From contig OX328123.1 in the NCBI GenBank assembly GCA_946811695.1, positions 14,229,162 through 14,293,161 on the forward strand: 64,000 nt of DNA, read 5' to 3'. Positions 47,204 to 59,496 of the stretch are shown here, one piece after another. The stretch is from Gonocerus acuteangulatus. Taxonomy: Eukaryota > Arthropoda > Insecta > Hemiptera > Coreidae. Below the pieces are notes generated by a model that saw only the letters and a list, made by a program, of their open reading frames with translations, ran no database searches and was not told the DNA's origin. The stretch's first letter is position 1. Each line of letters starts with the position of its first letter. The position numbers and the translations under genes are program-made.

Positions 47204-48080
47204 TGTTGGGGTTAATTAATTGTCTGTATATTGGTCAGAAGGTCCCAACAAAGAATAAATAAATAATAGGCGTGTTCATAAAATAATAAATATATTCCTC
47301 TTGAATAAATGAAATAATAATACTTAACTTCAATAAATAAATAAAATTATAAGACGACTGTCAATAAATAAATGAAATAAATAATTGTTCATAAATAAAA
47401 AGTGTTCATTAGAATAGACTAGTAGATAATGACGTCACTTAGGCTGATGTGTAGATCTCCATGCGGAGAGTTGGTAGCCGGGAGCTTGGATCTCGCTGGT
47501 ACTGCTTGTACCGAGAAGGTAACCTAGGGTTATCGCGAGCTGCCTTAAATCTAGTAAAAAGTTCAGTACTTGCGGATAAATCCTAGTGTACCGAGATGTT
47601 GGGCTGGTTTTGGTGGTTCTCTCGGAGCAGGTAGAAGGGCATAGAATGTTAGGAGAACGACAATTGGCTTGAACTGCTGAGATGCCGAATCCTCCGGTTA
47701 TCTGCTCACTATCTGGATACTAACTCCTTAACTAACGGTAAAAATTATTCCCGCGGGAAATCCATTAAAACTTTAGTGCAGCGGGCTTTTCTCCCGCGGA
47801 AAAATATAATTTAAAACAATCTCCGCTACAGCACTCCCCCCCCCCTAGTGACGGAGTCACTGGAGCTAAGTCTGCGCGGGGGTTTCACTAGACGCCCTGT
47901 CCTGGTCCGGTATGAAGGTTTTACATGCGGAGGTGCGTTTACTTCTGGTCGTTGGTTCGGCTGGATACTAACTCCTTAACTAACGGTAAAAATTATTCCC
48001 GCGGGAAAGCTCCATTAAATCTTTAGTGCAGCGGGCCTTTCTCCCGCGGAAAAATATAATTTAAAACAAGCTCCGCTACA
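47204..48080 (+). mobile_element. Candidate solo LTR (877 bp)
   Basis: Starts TGTTGGGG and ends CGCTACA, the TG...CA termini of LTRs, flanked by GTAT at 47200-47203 and 48081-48084. It contains a ~120-bp direct repeat (47716-47836 and 47961-48080, ggatactaactccttaacta) with palindromes TCCCGCGGGA. Gypsy-type elements often leave 4-5-bp duplications. No internal region is attached. Confidence 0.6.
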
Positions 48081-48084
48081 GTAT

Positions 48085-48165
48085 CACTGGCCGTATGGTC
48101 GAAAATCAGAAACAGAATCTGTCCATGGATAGGCTCTTTTGGCCTGTTACAGGACTTGTTTAAAA
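48085..48165 (+). mobile_element. SINE S1-like 3' fragment
   Basis: gccgtatggtc...aatcag and ggcctgttacaggactt match the 3' part of S1 in plus orientation. The tRNA head is missing. Confidence 0.45.
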
Positions 48166-48166
48166 A

Positions 48167-48325
<159 letters not shown>

Positions 48326-48329
48326 TTTT

Positions 48330-49140
48330 CTAACGGTGGGGAGTTAGCAAAATAAAAGAAGGAACTTCAGAAATAAGCTATAGTGCCAAACCTATTGTTC
48401 AGATAAAACTAAAACCTCCTTTGACGAGTGATTTTTGGTTAAACGACTTTTTCTTTAAACAACATTTGTCGAAATTTTTCTCAGTTTTTTCCTATGATAT
48501 GCATAAGTATCACATCGAGTTCAAGAGACCTGTTTGGCTCGAAACAGTATTAACCTAAATATAACCCTTAAACTTTCGTTCGCATGAAAAATTAGGGCCA
48601 TTTCGTATGCAGAATAGAGTTTTACTTGTAGTTTTTATTTTTTTTTTTATTTTTTTGGTGGGGTGGGGGGTAATTTTAGAAGCCGAAGTGGTGTGGCGCC
48701 ACTTTGGCTAAGGGTTCTTCTACTTTGCTCGTCAGGGACACAAGAATGGCGTTGGTTGCAAGGCGTTTTAGTAGGTAAATGTTTATTTTTATTTTTGTTA
48801 ACGGATCTTCCTACTTGTCTTTGCTAATATTTTATGAATTGAATAACGAAAAGCACCAACGCAAGTTCTAAAATTAAATTTCTCCAAAAACTCTCCCTAC
48901 CTCCCACCTAGATTTTTCCCATGCCCCTTGGGTATCCTTCCATTAACACCTTTTTCTCCTTTCCTGTCATAAAATGTCATAAACATGCCTTTTGATCCTT
49001 ACCGACCTTTCTCCCACCACCTGCTGTTTTCAGTTACATATACCCCAGTAGATTCCTTTTTCCTTAGTCACTTTCACAATGGTTACTTAATTGCCAACCT
49101 TGGTCTTCCTTTGCCGCTCGGCATTTCCATTGGTATGTAG
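48330..49140. other. No recognisable feature
   Basis: Unique sequence, pyrimidine-rich around 48890-49080. No gene recognised. Confidence 0.4.
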
Positions 49141-49289
49141 TATTTCTTTGTAAAATCAATTAATGTTACTAATTACTATTAAAATCAAATATTGTACCTA
49201 TTTACTTTTTCATTCTACTCATTGTAAGAATTTAAGACGAGATGTTCTTTTATAAGTTAATTGTATTTATAGTTCTGTTACCTACCACA

Positions 49290-49450
49290 ATTATAAATTT
49301 TTTTTTGTTTCTGTATTAATTTCTTTTTTTGTCATTTTAGCTGACGACGGCTACCAATGAGTAGCCGAAACGTCCGAAATATAGATTTTTTAAAAACAAA
49401 ATCATATTGAGGTTTATTTAGCCGAATCCCAACCATTCCATCTTTACTTA
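49290..49450 (+). mobile_element. Single P2 PLE-type terminal repeat
   Basis: tttctgtattaatttctttt, hammerhead-like motif, aaaatcatattgaggttta and TAGCCGAATCCCAACCATTCC-type end (the last block 49421-49440), matching the right arm at 31507-31672. No inverted partner is present. Confidence 0.7.
49339..49376 (+). ncRNA. Hammerhead-like motif, P2 (49.3 kb)
   Basis: CTGACGA at 49341-49347, then C instead of the usual extra A, stem II GGCTAC/GTAGCC, GAAA at 49367-49370, CGTC. Confidence 0.6.
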
Positions 49451-49830
49451 AAAACAAGTATGTTTGTAAACAAACAGAACGGATGATAAATTATTGCTTT
49501 TGTTCCTTTGATAATGATATTGATTGTTCCTAGCTTTGATGATCAGCTCTGCAAGGCTCATAAGCAGACATTCTCTACAAAGCTAATACTCAAGCAACTC
49601 TACAACCATCCGCTCTGGGCTTTGTGGTTGCTCTAGGTACAAATTCCGCCGCAATGAATTCAATGAATGCACACCGGTGCTCTCCTGTTTAGGGTTACTA
49701 GGTCGGAAATACACACCAAGTGCTTCTAATTGTTGCTAATTATTTCATGTATGATCTTAGTCATGCACGTTATGTTTGCACGTTTCCTTAACATTATATA
49801 CCTGGCGTCATTATGATTTCATGGAAAATG
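49451..49830. other. No recognisable feature
   Basis: Unique sequence with no known motif. Confidence 0.4.
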
Positions 49831-49834
49831 TGTA

Positions 49835-50240
49835 CAGGGTGTCCCAAAAATAATGGTCATCCGTTTGCAAGATGATTCTCCAATGTGAGATCGGAAAAAA
49901 TAACCCCCATATTAACCCCCGCAAAATTGACCTTGAAATTTTATTCAAGGTCAAATTTTGTTATTGCATATTTCGAATCTACGACTCATGAGGATGAAAA
50001 AAGTCAACGGCAGCATAGGTCAGAAATGACTCCTTAGGGTCAAAATGACCATTAACAGCGTATACGTGGGCCATTCCATTCCAATCGACAAAAGGTGGCC
50101 GATTTGGCTCATTTATTTTTTTAAAGATTCTAGTAACATCCCCTTATGCAAAAATACCTCCTTTGAATTTTTTAAAAAGCATCTTCCAGTATAAAAAATT
50201 ATGAGTATATTGAAAAACGAGCCTATCAGCCGCAATACTT
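49835..50240 (+). mobile_element. Fragment of a Tc1/mariner-type element (one end visible)
   Basis: TA followed by CAGGGTGTCCCAAAAATAAT at 49833-49854 is a classic mariner-type terminus. I do not find the opposite end before the (TA)n tract at 50261, so the extent is tentative. No transposase motif was seen. Confidence 0.45.
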
Positions 50241-50255
50241 GAAGGACTATAAGTC

Positions 50256-50305
<50 letters not shown>

Positions 50306-50509
50306 GGGGGTGGGGTCTCTCAGATAACTGGGGAATATTTTTACCGGGGGATAGTTCCAACCAGTAAAAGAATTATTTTTATTTTTAGAAATACTTTCTT
50401 TATTTATTGATCTTTTAACTCAATGGTCAAGTCTTGATATTTTCGCAGCTTTTCGGCATATTATTATTATTATTATTATTATTACCTAACCCTTTACCTA
50501 TGATTCGAA

Positions 50510-50705
50510 TTTTCGTAATAAGCGGAAGGCCAAATAATAAACACTTCACTATACCGTTAAAGCAACTTTATTTCGTCCCTACATGCTTCACGCCTTCCAG
50601 GTGCCTCTTCAGGGGAAGGTTCTTTGCCTTGAGTTGAGTCTTACTTCTATATTTGTAACTTGTTCCCCTGAAGAGGCACTAGAAGGGCGTTTATTATTTG
50701 ACCTC
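50510..50705. repeat. Fold-back with relic hammerhead-like half motifs
   Basis: The left arm ggccaaataataaacac...aggtgcctcttcagggg (50528-50614) is mirrored by ccctgaagaggcacta...cgtttattatttgacc (50665-50703), which lacks the middle. CCCTGAAGAGGCAC and gacgaaata (minus strand) recall CTGANGA/GAAA, but the pairing is poor. Confidence 0.4.
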
Positions 50706-50759
50706 CCGACTAGTGCAAAAATTAAAAAAAAAAGTCATGTATAATAGTGTGTGTGTGTG

Positions 50760-50811
<52 letters not shown>

Positions 50812-50914
50812 TATGTACACTTATTAAAGAAATGCTTATTTAATCAAAGATAGACATACTCATTAAAAAAGGTTGCATGATACATCATGACCAAACGTGC
50901 AATATAATATGATA

Positions 50915-51119
50915 GGAGGTCTCGTGGCCGTGAGAGCTAAGGCGTGAGCACTTAACACTCCATGCCAAAGGTCGTGTGTTCGATTCCCACTAGGGGTGGT
51001 GGCTTTCCTTTAGAAAAAAGAAAACGCATCAGCCCTATCCTTGCTAGAAAAGGGTGGTAACCTATAGATAACCCGCCCTAAAATTCGTAGTTAATAATAA
51101 TGGACGTTAAACTTTAAAT
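50915..51119 (+). mobile_element. tRNA-derived SINE, family S2, full-length copy
   Basis: Flanked by AATATAATATGATA (50901-50914) and AATATAATGTGATA (51120-51133). The head ggaggtctcgtggccgtgag ... ggtcgtgtgttcgattccca has tRNA A and B boxes with a long variable region, most like a class II (Leu/Ser) tRNA. The 3' end is ggacgttaaactttaa without poly(A). Confidence 0.8.
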
Positions 51120-51133
51120 AATATAATGTGATA

Positions 51134-51564
51134 TATCTAGTAGGTCCGTCCCTCGGCATAGTAGAATTAATCTGATAAAAACAAACCGCACATATTGAGC
51201 CCTCTAGGGAAATCTACATCCTGCATATAGCGAAAATCTGACAAGAGTGAACGATGAATCCCTCTCCAAGAACAATATGTTATTTTAACATGTTATCAGG
51301 TGGTAAGGTAATCAGTTTTTCTGCTCTCAAAAAGATTGAATATTTGATAAATGTATGTGATTTTGATGTGGAAGTAATATTTTTTTTTTTTTTATTTATT
51401 ATCAAGACTCTCATAACGCAGATGATTCGCTCGATAATTACAAATCTGTTCTTATTATTAAACAGTTATTACAATTTCTTATTGATATTTCATATTGAGT
51501 AAAAACATGAGTTTACAATAAAAGTTTTTTTACAAATTAACATTACAGTTATAAGTATGTACAC

Positions 51565-51609
<45 letters not shown>

Positions 51610-51850
51610 TATAGATATATATATATATATATATATCACAACACATGCATATACATTGCTTTATATACACAATGTGTAACTCATATTATACACATGTACG
51701 TACAAACATATTCATACACTCACGCGCACATAAATCACGATTATGTGAAAATAGAATTTTAAAATAAAATTAATTGAAATTAACAAATAATTATAATGAA
51801 AATTATCTTTTCTCCAATGCTACCAGATATCAGAAGTAGCTTTAGAGTCT
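51134..51850. other. No gene recognised
   Basis: AT-rich, with (TA)n at 51570-51636. The 82-codon frame at 51254-51502 is low complexity. Confidence 0.4.
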
Positions 51851-51854
51851 AAAA

Positions 51855-52260
51855 TTAAATCTTGCTGTATAGCTGTGTGTGTTTTAGATGTTGAAAAATA
51901 GTGTTTATCGATTGGCTACCCTCTTTCAAAAGTTCAGTCATGTCGTGCGGTATTTGTAAGTAATCACGTCTTCTACATTCTGTCAATATGTGTTTAACTG
52001 TTAGAGGTAAGTTACACTGTCTGCAAGTAGGTTTTTCAGTTTTAGTCATTAGAAACGAGTCTGTGAGTAAAGTATGTCCGATTCTTAAACGACATAAGAC
52101 TACTTCTTCTCGTCTCATATCCCGTGAGCTTGATGACCAAGCTTCAACTGTATGTTTAATTTCTCTGAGTTTGTTGTCACGTGTAGATTGCCAATATCGC
52201 TGCCAGTTGTTTAGTTTTATTGTATGTAAGTCTTTTAATATTATTTACGGGATATTATCT
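51855..52260 (-). pseudogene. Jockey-like non-LTR retrotransposon, 3' coding end
   Basis: The minus strand reads NNWQRYWQSTRDNKLREI, then MRREEVVLCRLRIGHTLL, then TCRQCNLPLTVKHILTECRR and about 35 further residues to the stop at 51855. This is the region following RNase H in Jockey/I-type ORF2 proteins, with its CxxC and HxxxxC zinc-knuckle-like residues intact. Stops upstream of about 52235 and the missing reverse transcriptase show a 5'-truncated copy. It matches the fragment at 19047-19280 from a different insertion. Confidence 0.8.
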
Positions 52261-52409
52261 TACGCAAGTGTTATTCGGGCACCAATTTGTTCCTACAATC
52301 TTCAAATACAGTGGATTTAAATGTACTCACATTCTAATATACATAAATAGTATTTTCAAATAAAAAGTTTCAAATAAATGACTCACGCCTGACTTGCTCT
52401 AAATCATTT

Positions 52410-52527
52410 TTAGCACTTTCCTCCGAAGGAAAGTAGCTATTGAGGTTGGACTCATGACGGAATTTTTGAAAAATTTCTTCAAATCTTTATCGATCCTACC
52501 TAGTAGACACCGAAAATGACCCCCATT

Positions 52528-52565
<38 letters not shown>

Positions 52566-53250
52566 TGTTAACACGATAGCGGCCAGAGTTTTTGTTTTTT
52601 CGTCACGAAACTTGGTATATAGCATTCAATTAGCAAACGATTGAACGAGTTCGTTAACCACCAAAGTCGGTCCACCGGAAGGGGGGGTTTACCTAGAACC
52701 CAAAACACTAATTTGACCATGTCAGCCGTAATATTTGTTATATTTCAACGAAACTTGGTATTCGTAGTGGTAATATAGAGAGAAAAGTGAGATATAAAAA
52801 TGAACTTAATCGGTTCATTAGGAGGGGGGGTTTACTCCGGACCCACAATACCAATTCGCCACTACCAGCCGTGATTTTTGGTATATTTCGACGAATCTCG
52901 GTATTAGTAGTGGTAATCTACATGTAAATATGTGTTGTAAAAATAAACTAAATCGGTTCATTAGAAGGGGGGGGGGGGGTTTACTCCGGACCCAAATTCT
53001 TAATATAGTCATACCGGTCGTAATTTCTGCTGCATTAAAACGAAACGCGGTATACGTGGTGGGTAACTCATGAGAAAGAAGTGTTGTAAAAATGAGCTGA
53101 ATCGGTCAATCGGAAAGCGGGGGTTTACTTCGTAATATATTTCAATAGAAAAGCCCGCCAGACGGAGGTTCACAAAGCCGTCTAGAGGGACTGCTTTGTG
53201 AACTTCACAAGCTGTATCTAGAGGGACTGTATCCTGTTCCTGCGTTAGAT
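52410..53250 (-). repeat. Dispersed repeat family C, copy 2
   Basis: Inverse of 14765-15605 with the same terminal tagcactttcctccgaagga block, (TA)n, tcgtcacgaaacttggtata, and three diverged ggggggtttactccggac units. A further terminal fragment (ggactttcctccgaaggaaa) lies at 53478. Confidence 0.7.
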
Positions 53251-53279
53251 CAAAATACGATAATATGACCATGTACTAT

Positions 53280-53730
53280 GTGTAAAAATAACTCTGGAAG
53301 CAAATTAATAATTGATCAGTTACTCATTACAAATTTAAAAGAGAACTATTCAAGTTTTTATTTTATTTATGAAGGATATTTTAAGCAAATTGTTCTGGAA
53401 AGCAGTCTAAACTACCCAAATTCTGAGGAAAGTGCTTAGTTAGCTCCTGCGTGACGGACTTTTTATGGTCCCTTTTAGGACTTTCCTCCGAAGGAAACTA
53501 GCTATTGAGGTTGCTATGATGACCTGTCAGGAATTGGGTGATCCAGAAGTCCGGCAATATCAAACTTGCACTTGTCTCTAACTCACGTCCAGAAAGAAGC
53601 TTCGTGTGGAAATATAACTGAAAATATGTCACTCTTGCCAGTGTAGGGAAAATACCATTAAGGCAGCAAGAGTGACATAAGTTCCCCCTGGTGTACAAGC
53701 TCTAAAGCTAGGTACATACAGTTTTGATGG
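53280..53730. other. No gene recognised
   Basis: Only a short family C terminal fragment near 53478-53520 is identifiable. Confidence 0.4.
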
Positions 53731-53741
53731 TTGATAAAGAG

Positions 53742-54082
53742 GAAAACAAAATCAGTCCCGTAACAGGCCACGAGGGCCCGGGGGGGCAGATACTATAGAG
53801 GTATCTGATTCATGACCCTACGGCACACTAGGGAGATAGTATGGTCAGTACTATGCTCCTGATTTCCCCCTTGGCCGCTTCGACTGCTAGAGTCATTAGC
53901 ACCCAAGGTACCCATTATTAAATTAATTAAAGGCTGGGTCGGCCTAGGGACGGTCAGGGAGGCCGAGCTTAACCCATGAACGAAGACACTAGAAGAAAAA
54001 ATCTTTAGTGCTTGCTCGGGACTTGAACTCAGGCCTCCAGCTTATTAGTCCAGTGCTCTACCACTGAGCTAACCTCGCCCCA
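53742..54082 (-). mobile_element. SINE S1, copy 4, with 11-bp target duplication
   Basis: TTGATAAAGAG at 53731-53741 and 54083-54093 flanks a full-length S1 copy on the minus strand. The 3' end reads gactgattttgttttc, again T-rich rather than A-rich. It lacks the ggccgcc segment found in other copies. Confidence 0.88.
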
Positions 54083-54093
54083 TTGATAAAGAG

Positions 54094-55084
54094 ATATTTA
54101 CCAATTTCTTTCATAGTCCTAACTGAAAAACTCCGATTTTTGAGTTGTGTCACTTTAGAAATACTAGTACATTATATAAATGCATGTGTTACATAAATTT
54201 ATGATTTTATATTTATTAAAGATTACTTTTAAAAAATTATTATTATGAAAAAAGGGCAAACAACTTGTACATAGAAAATCTACAAAAATTTATTAAAAAA
54301 AAATTGTTTTCCTAATGTTATGGACTTAAATAAGAAATATATTATAGTCCCAAAACGAAGAAAAAAAAGGATATAAAGAAACAATCGGATAAAAATAATA
54401 TTGTTGGAAGAAACCCTTGGATAGAGCCTGAACATTTTCCCATTAAAGTGAATGATCCAAGAAAGAAAAGGAAAGAAAGAATGTTTGTCCGCCTACACCA
54501 TTAGGGTAAGTAGTAAATCATTTACTACATTATCCACTTAGTTCAATAATATCCATTACAGACAATTGCATTAGCGGATAATGGAAGATCCATTTGCAAA
54601 TACTCAGGACAGGTAAACCCTAAGTATAGGACGTCTAAAAAAGAAATAATCTAACAACTTCTTAAGTGAGGTAAAAAAATCCAGATGAAGAGGGAAACCT
54701 AATCATTCAATTAACGAAACCAACAAGATCTACTGGTATTTTTATTTTATTTTACATCTTGTACAACAATTACTATTGTAAACCAATTATTTTTCGTTCA
54801 TAAATTTTACAATAATTAAATAAACATCCCTCATTTTTAAGGGATACTGCTTTTCCTGTTTTTCAGAATCTTATTTTGTGTAATATTTATATTCATCAAC
54901 AAATTTTCGATCAAATTTGATAAAATATAGCATAATAATCTTTTACTATTTCAATAATTTTAAAGAAAGTAAGATTAATTTTTTAGATTTTCTCAACGAT
55001 TAAAATATTTCCTAATATTATTATTATATGAAATGATTTATTTGAATGTTTGTACACGTAATTCTTAGAATTTATTTTTTGCTA
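54094..55084. other. Unique AT-rich sequence, no gene recognised
   Basis: No repeats or credible frames were identified. Confidence 0.4.
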
Positions 55085-55219
55085 CACATTAGCGCTGTTC
55101 CTCCCTGCCTCTATAGAAAGGAAACCTGCTTATGAGGTTGACCTCATGACGCAATCTGACTAGCAAATTTTACGTTTCAAAACCCTTAGATCTTGAAAAT
55201 AACGGTGGTTCAAATTTTG

Positions 55220-55283
<64 letters not shown>

Positions 55284-55440
55284 TTACGGTTGTTATGACA
55301 AATTTTGGAATCTTCCTATATTTTCGTAAATATCTCGAAAACGATTTGGAAATCGACGTAACTAAAAGGTGACCATTCGAAAGCTTACTTTTTCGACGCA
55401 ATTTTTAAATTCAAATATGTTTATTGACTGTTTGTTTAAT
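55085..55440 (+). repeat. Dispersed repeat family A, copy 5
   Basis: Matches 37100-37240 (agcgctgttcctccctgcct, ttttacgtttcaaaaccctt, ggttcaaatttt) and then, after (TA)n, 37795-37850 (aatatctcgaaaacgatttg). The middle is deleted relative to copy 4. Confidence 0.6.
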
Positions 55441-55511
55441 TATTACTGCATGATATGGATATAATTATACTGAACCTTAGTAGCGGATGTTCATAAATTA
55501 ATAAAAAAAAA

Positions 55512-55720
55512 TATGTCCCGTAACAGGTGAGGAGGGCCCAGAGGAGCAGATATAGTAGAGGTATCTGATTCTCGATCATACGGCACACTAGGGAGATAGT
55601 GTGGTCAGTACTATGATCCGGCCGTCCGATTTTCCCCCTTGCAGGTACATGCTGGGAAGCCGAATTCAACCCACGAACGAAGACACTAGAAGATAAAATC
55701 CTTAGTGACCTCAGGCTTTT
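55512..55720 (-). mobile_element. SINE S1, copy 5, internally deleted and truncated
   Basis: Retains gtcccgtaacagg, tagaggtatctgattc, cacactagggagatagtgtg and the agacactagaagataaaatc block. The tRNA-like head and a central part are missing. Confidence 0.75.
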
Positions 55721-55964
55721 ACATTTTTTTAAGGATGATAAGCGTGAAAATGTGCTGATTTAATACATCGATGTGGTGAAAAATTAAAATACCCATATGA
55801 AGTCAAATACAGCTTAATGAATCTATATTTTTCTCCCCTGATTAGGTCCATACTTTATAATAAACCACTTCAATATGTGTAACTTGAAGGTGATCTAATA
55901 AAACATACTCCTTGTTTCTTACAAGATTTTACTTAAAGAGTCCAAGTTACGAAACACTAAATAT

Positions 55965-56393
55965 CAGAGATGGGCATAATTTTATTTATAAATAAAAATA
56001 CGAATTTATTCGTACTTCATAAATTTGTGAATACGAATATAAATAAATTCGTACTTCTTATATTTGTGAATACGAATATAAATAAATTCCTATTCATAAG
56101 TGTGAATACGAATTTATTTTTATTCACATATATTAAATATAAAAATACAAATAAAATTTTATTCGCAAATTTTTCTGCGAATAAAAATAAATTCACAGAA
56201 AAAATTGTAAATAATCACAAAAAATGTGAATATTTACAAAAAATCAAGTGATTACAAAAAAAATCACATTAAAATATACGAATAAAAATTCATTCACATT
56301 ATGATTTGTGAATAAAAATTTATTCACAATAAAATTCGCAAATAAATTATGAATTTATTTTTATTAAGATGATATTGCGAAAGTAATTGAAGG

Positions 56394-56427
<34 letters not shown>

Positions 56428-56957
56428 ATGGAGGTACAGGTGACAAACTGTGACCCTACACCATGGTTGGTGGTCCCGCGGCGGACTCGGGGTATTACTA
56501 CAAAAAATTTAGGCGCTAATAACCTAGAAAAAAAAACAAAAATCACCTTCAATAACTCTCGTAATATCATGTTAATACGAATAAATTCATGATTTATTTG
56601 CGAATTTTATTGTGAATAAATTTTTATTCGTATATTTTAATGTCATTTTTTTTTTTTTTTTTTTGTAATCTCTTGATTTTTTTGTAAATATTCACATTTT
56701 TTGTGATTATTTACAATTTTTTCTGTAAATTTATTTTTATTCGCAAAAAAGTTTGCGAATAAAATTTGATTTGTATTTTTATATTTAATATATGTGAATA
56801 AAAATGAATTCGTATTCACACTTATGAATACGAATTTATTTATATTCGTATTCACAAATATATGAAATACGAATTTATTTATATTCTTATTCACAAATAT
56901 ATGACAGTACGAATAAATTCGTATTTTTATTTATAAATAAAATTATGCCCATCTCTG
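55965..56957. mobile_element. hAT-like fold-back MITE (993 bp)
   Basis: CTAAATAT at 55957-55964 and 56958-56965 flank CAGAGATGGGCATAATTTTA and its inverse. The arms (~390 bp each) are nearly complementary, made of repeated acgaatttatt and ttattcgta words. The centre holds a T run and a short GC-rich patch. The 5' terminus resembles that of the complete hAT at 4733 (CAGAG-TGGGCAT). Mirror-image open frames in the arms are not genes. Confidence 0.88.
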
Positions 56958-56965
56958 CTAAATAT

Positions 56966-57838
56966 GTGCCACCATTTGTTTCCAATTCAATATTGTTTTA
57001 ATTTTGACTTTATATCAAAATGAATAATTCACCATCTTTTATCATTTACTAAATAAATTAATAAAACGAGAATGTAACATAGATATATTATTGTTAACAT
57101 TTCTCATTGGACCAATTCTCAAAATGTCCAACTTATCAAGAATTATAACCGAACGGTAGGCTTAAAAATTTACATATGTGGGAAATAAGCTTCTTCATAA
57201 GTCAATTTATTTATTTTTTTTTAAAGAAATTAACAAGAGTCATAAAAGTTAATCTTCGGAGTAAGTCCAATTATTCTTGGTAGGCTTGAATGCTATTGTA
57301 ATAAATTGCCTTTCTTTGGACGGAATAATTTACGGGGTCGTTGGTAAAATATTTGTTGAATTAACTGTCCTAAAACGGGTAGGTATTTATTAAATGGCTA
57401 AAGCTGAATTACTCTTGTAAAAAAGGGTTAAAAACCTTCGCTTAAATCCCTAATTTATTCATAAGCCCATCTGAGTGAGTAAACTTGTTGAATATCTTTT
57501 ACCTGCGTGACGAAGAGCTCCTACCAGACAATTAGCATATATAATAATTGTTTTCTAATTTTGAGTAAATAATGAAATACAAACAAAGGCAATGAGAATT
57601 ATCCGGCAGTAGAATAAACACTGCCAATCTGGAAATTTGATGTTCCACATTATGGTTTGAGAATAATACCCCGTTATTAACAGGCGGTGGGCTAATAATG
57701 ATTTTCAGATTGGAACATTTTCTCTTAGAAAATTAATTTATCTGTAATAGGACTTATTTCATGCATCTATTGACAAGTTCTACCTCGGTATATCTGTATT
57801 CCTTCGAAATTGGTTTAAAAAATAAGTGTTAATGAGGT
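56966..57838. other. No recognisable feature
   Basis: Unique sequence without credible frames. Confidence 0.4.
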
Positions 57839-57839
57839 G

Positions 57840-57960
57840 TAGATAGTTGGGGTGATAGTTAGCGTCGAGATGGGATTTTTGTAAAAATCTGTATTAAGGA
57901 CGTTTCGGCTACTCTTAGCCTTCGTCAGCTAAAAGAGAAAACAGAAATGCAGAATTAATA
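57840..57960 (-). mobile_element. Diverged P2 PLE-type terminal repeat
   Basis: agatagttggggtgatagtt resembles the outer P2 block, followed by aaaatctgtatt and a hammerhead-like motif. The TTGGGATTCGGCTA block is deleted. Confidence 0.5.
57897..57932 (-). ncRNA. Hammerhead-like motif with shortened stem II (57.9 kb)
   Basis: Minus strand AG-CTGACGA-A-GGCTA/TAGCC with an AGAG loop-GAAA-CGTC. Compared with other P2 copies, 5 nt of stem-loop II are lost but complementarity is kept. Confidence 0.55.
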
Positions 57961-58212
57961 AACAGAATAGTTAAACCAATAAAAAAATATGGTAGATCTA
58001 CAAATATGAATCACCTTTAAGAACAGAGCATTATAAACTTAGGTAAGTGAAGAATAGTTTTTTTTTCTAGAACTTGGTTCATAGTATGGACAGATAATCA
58101 AGTACTTAAAAAATTAAAATGAAATAAGTATAAGAAAAGATAGATAATAATAATATTTGTAATCTTTAATAACAAATATTATAGTTAAATTAATGTTAGT
58201 TACTAATCATAT

Positions 58213-58754
58213 GGTAAATGTGAAGGCGAGGGTTCTAGGCACCGATTATTTTGAAATTTTGCACTATACCGTATTTTGATGCACTAAACATGAATCCGTT
58301 TAGAAAAAAAAATCGCTCTCAACTAGGAAAGAAGTTATTAAGCACTAAAGTTCACTGTTATGAAGGCTATAAAAGTTGGCGTAAACAGCGTATTAATAAT
58401 CATGTATATTAAGAAGAATGTCTAGGACGACTTTTGGGCAGACTTGCTATGCTTTTCCGCTCGCTCAAGAAGATATCAAAACTCTAGTCAATCCAACTCG
58501 CTGTTATGGATATAATTCCGAGAAATGAGAGCTCTTTGTTTCCCAATGTTACATGTCTGCGCATGCGCTTGTTTACAAGTACGCTCTTTACGCCAACTTT
58601 TATAACCTTTATATAACTTATATAACTTTACAACTTCTTTCCTACTTGAGAGCGAGTTTTTTTGTTAACGGATTCGAGTTTAGTGCATCAAAATACGTTA
58701 TAGTGCAAAATTTCAAAACAATCGGTGCCTAGAACCCTCGTCTTCACATTTACC
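58213..58754. mobile_element. GGTAAA family, copy 2 (542 bp)
   Basis: AATCATAT at 58205-58212 and 58755-58762. Ends GGTAAATGTGAAGGCGAGGG and the inverse of GGTAAATGTGAAGACGAGGG. The arms contain ggaaagaagttattaagcac and its inverse. Related to 32529-33511 and 60778-61492. Confidence 0.87.
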
Positions 58755-58762
58755 AATCATAT

Positions 58763-59496
58763 AGTAAATTAAAAGGTGCATGATATCTATTTAAAAATAA
58801 ATAATTAATAATTAAGCTCATGCCCCTAAAATGAATCAACAGAACTAACTGAAAGCACCGCAGACAGTATTATACTAATAACAGTATTTTCCTGAATGGC
58901 TGTGTAAATTGGCGTAAAATTCTAGGAAGCCATTACCAAAATGGAGTGACAGTTTTGCTTGTCAATAATGCCATCTGAAGGCTATGTATTTTGTTCGATT
59001 CGTTTTATTATTACCACGCCAGAGTATACTTTTTTAATCGAAATGTCAAATGTTAACCTATGTTCTTTCAAATTATCATATTTGCAATTTGAATCAATTT
59101 GTATAATGACAAATAATGAGGAATCGCTTTAGCTATAAGCAGATGCTTTTACAAATACAAGTAGGTACAATCAATTTTACGGACAACTTTGTAACGGATA
59201 CAAATTTCATTAACCAAGGAGTTGTCCACATTTTGCTGGACCAAAAATATGTTTATTGACGCCTTCGAGCTTACTAACCCAGAACACCTCTCTTAGGATG
59301 TGAAATGATTGAGGGCTCGGCAGAGCACGAAGAAAAAAAAACTTAAAGATCTAAAAAATATGAATTCCTGATGAAATTTCCAAGGAAAGTAAAATTTCTG
59401 GCACTAAAAAGGATATAATGTGTCTTAAAGGCGCCCACCTATCCGTATATAGCCGACTGTCCTGTTTTTTGCTAAATTCATTTCATTTATTTATCT
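58763..59496. other. No recognisable feature
   Basis: Unique AT-rich sequence. Confidence 0.4.

Noticed and set aside
55970..56894. Mirror-image open frames of 93 and 83 codons (NKNTNLFV...)
   Set aside because: They lie in the complementary arms of a fold-back MITE made of short AT-rich words.
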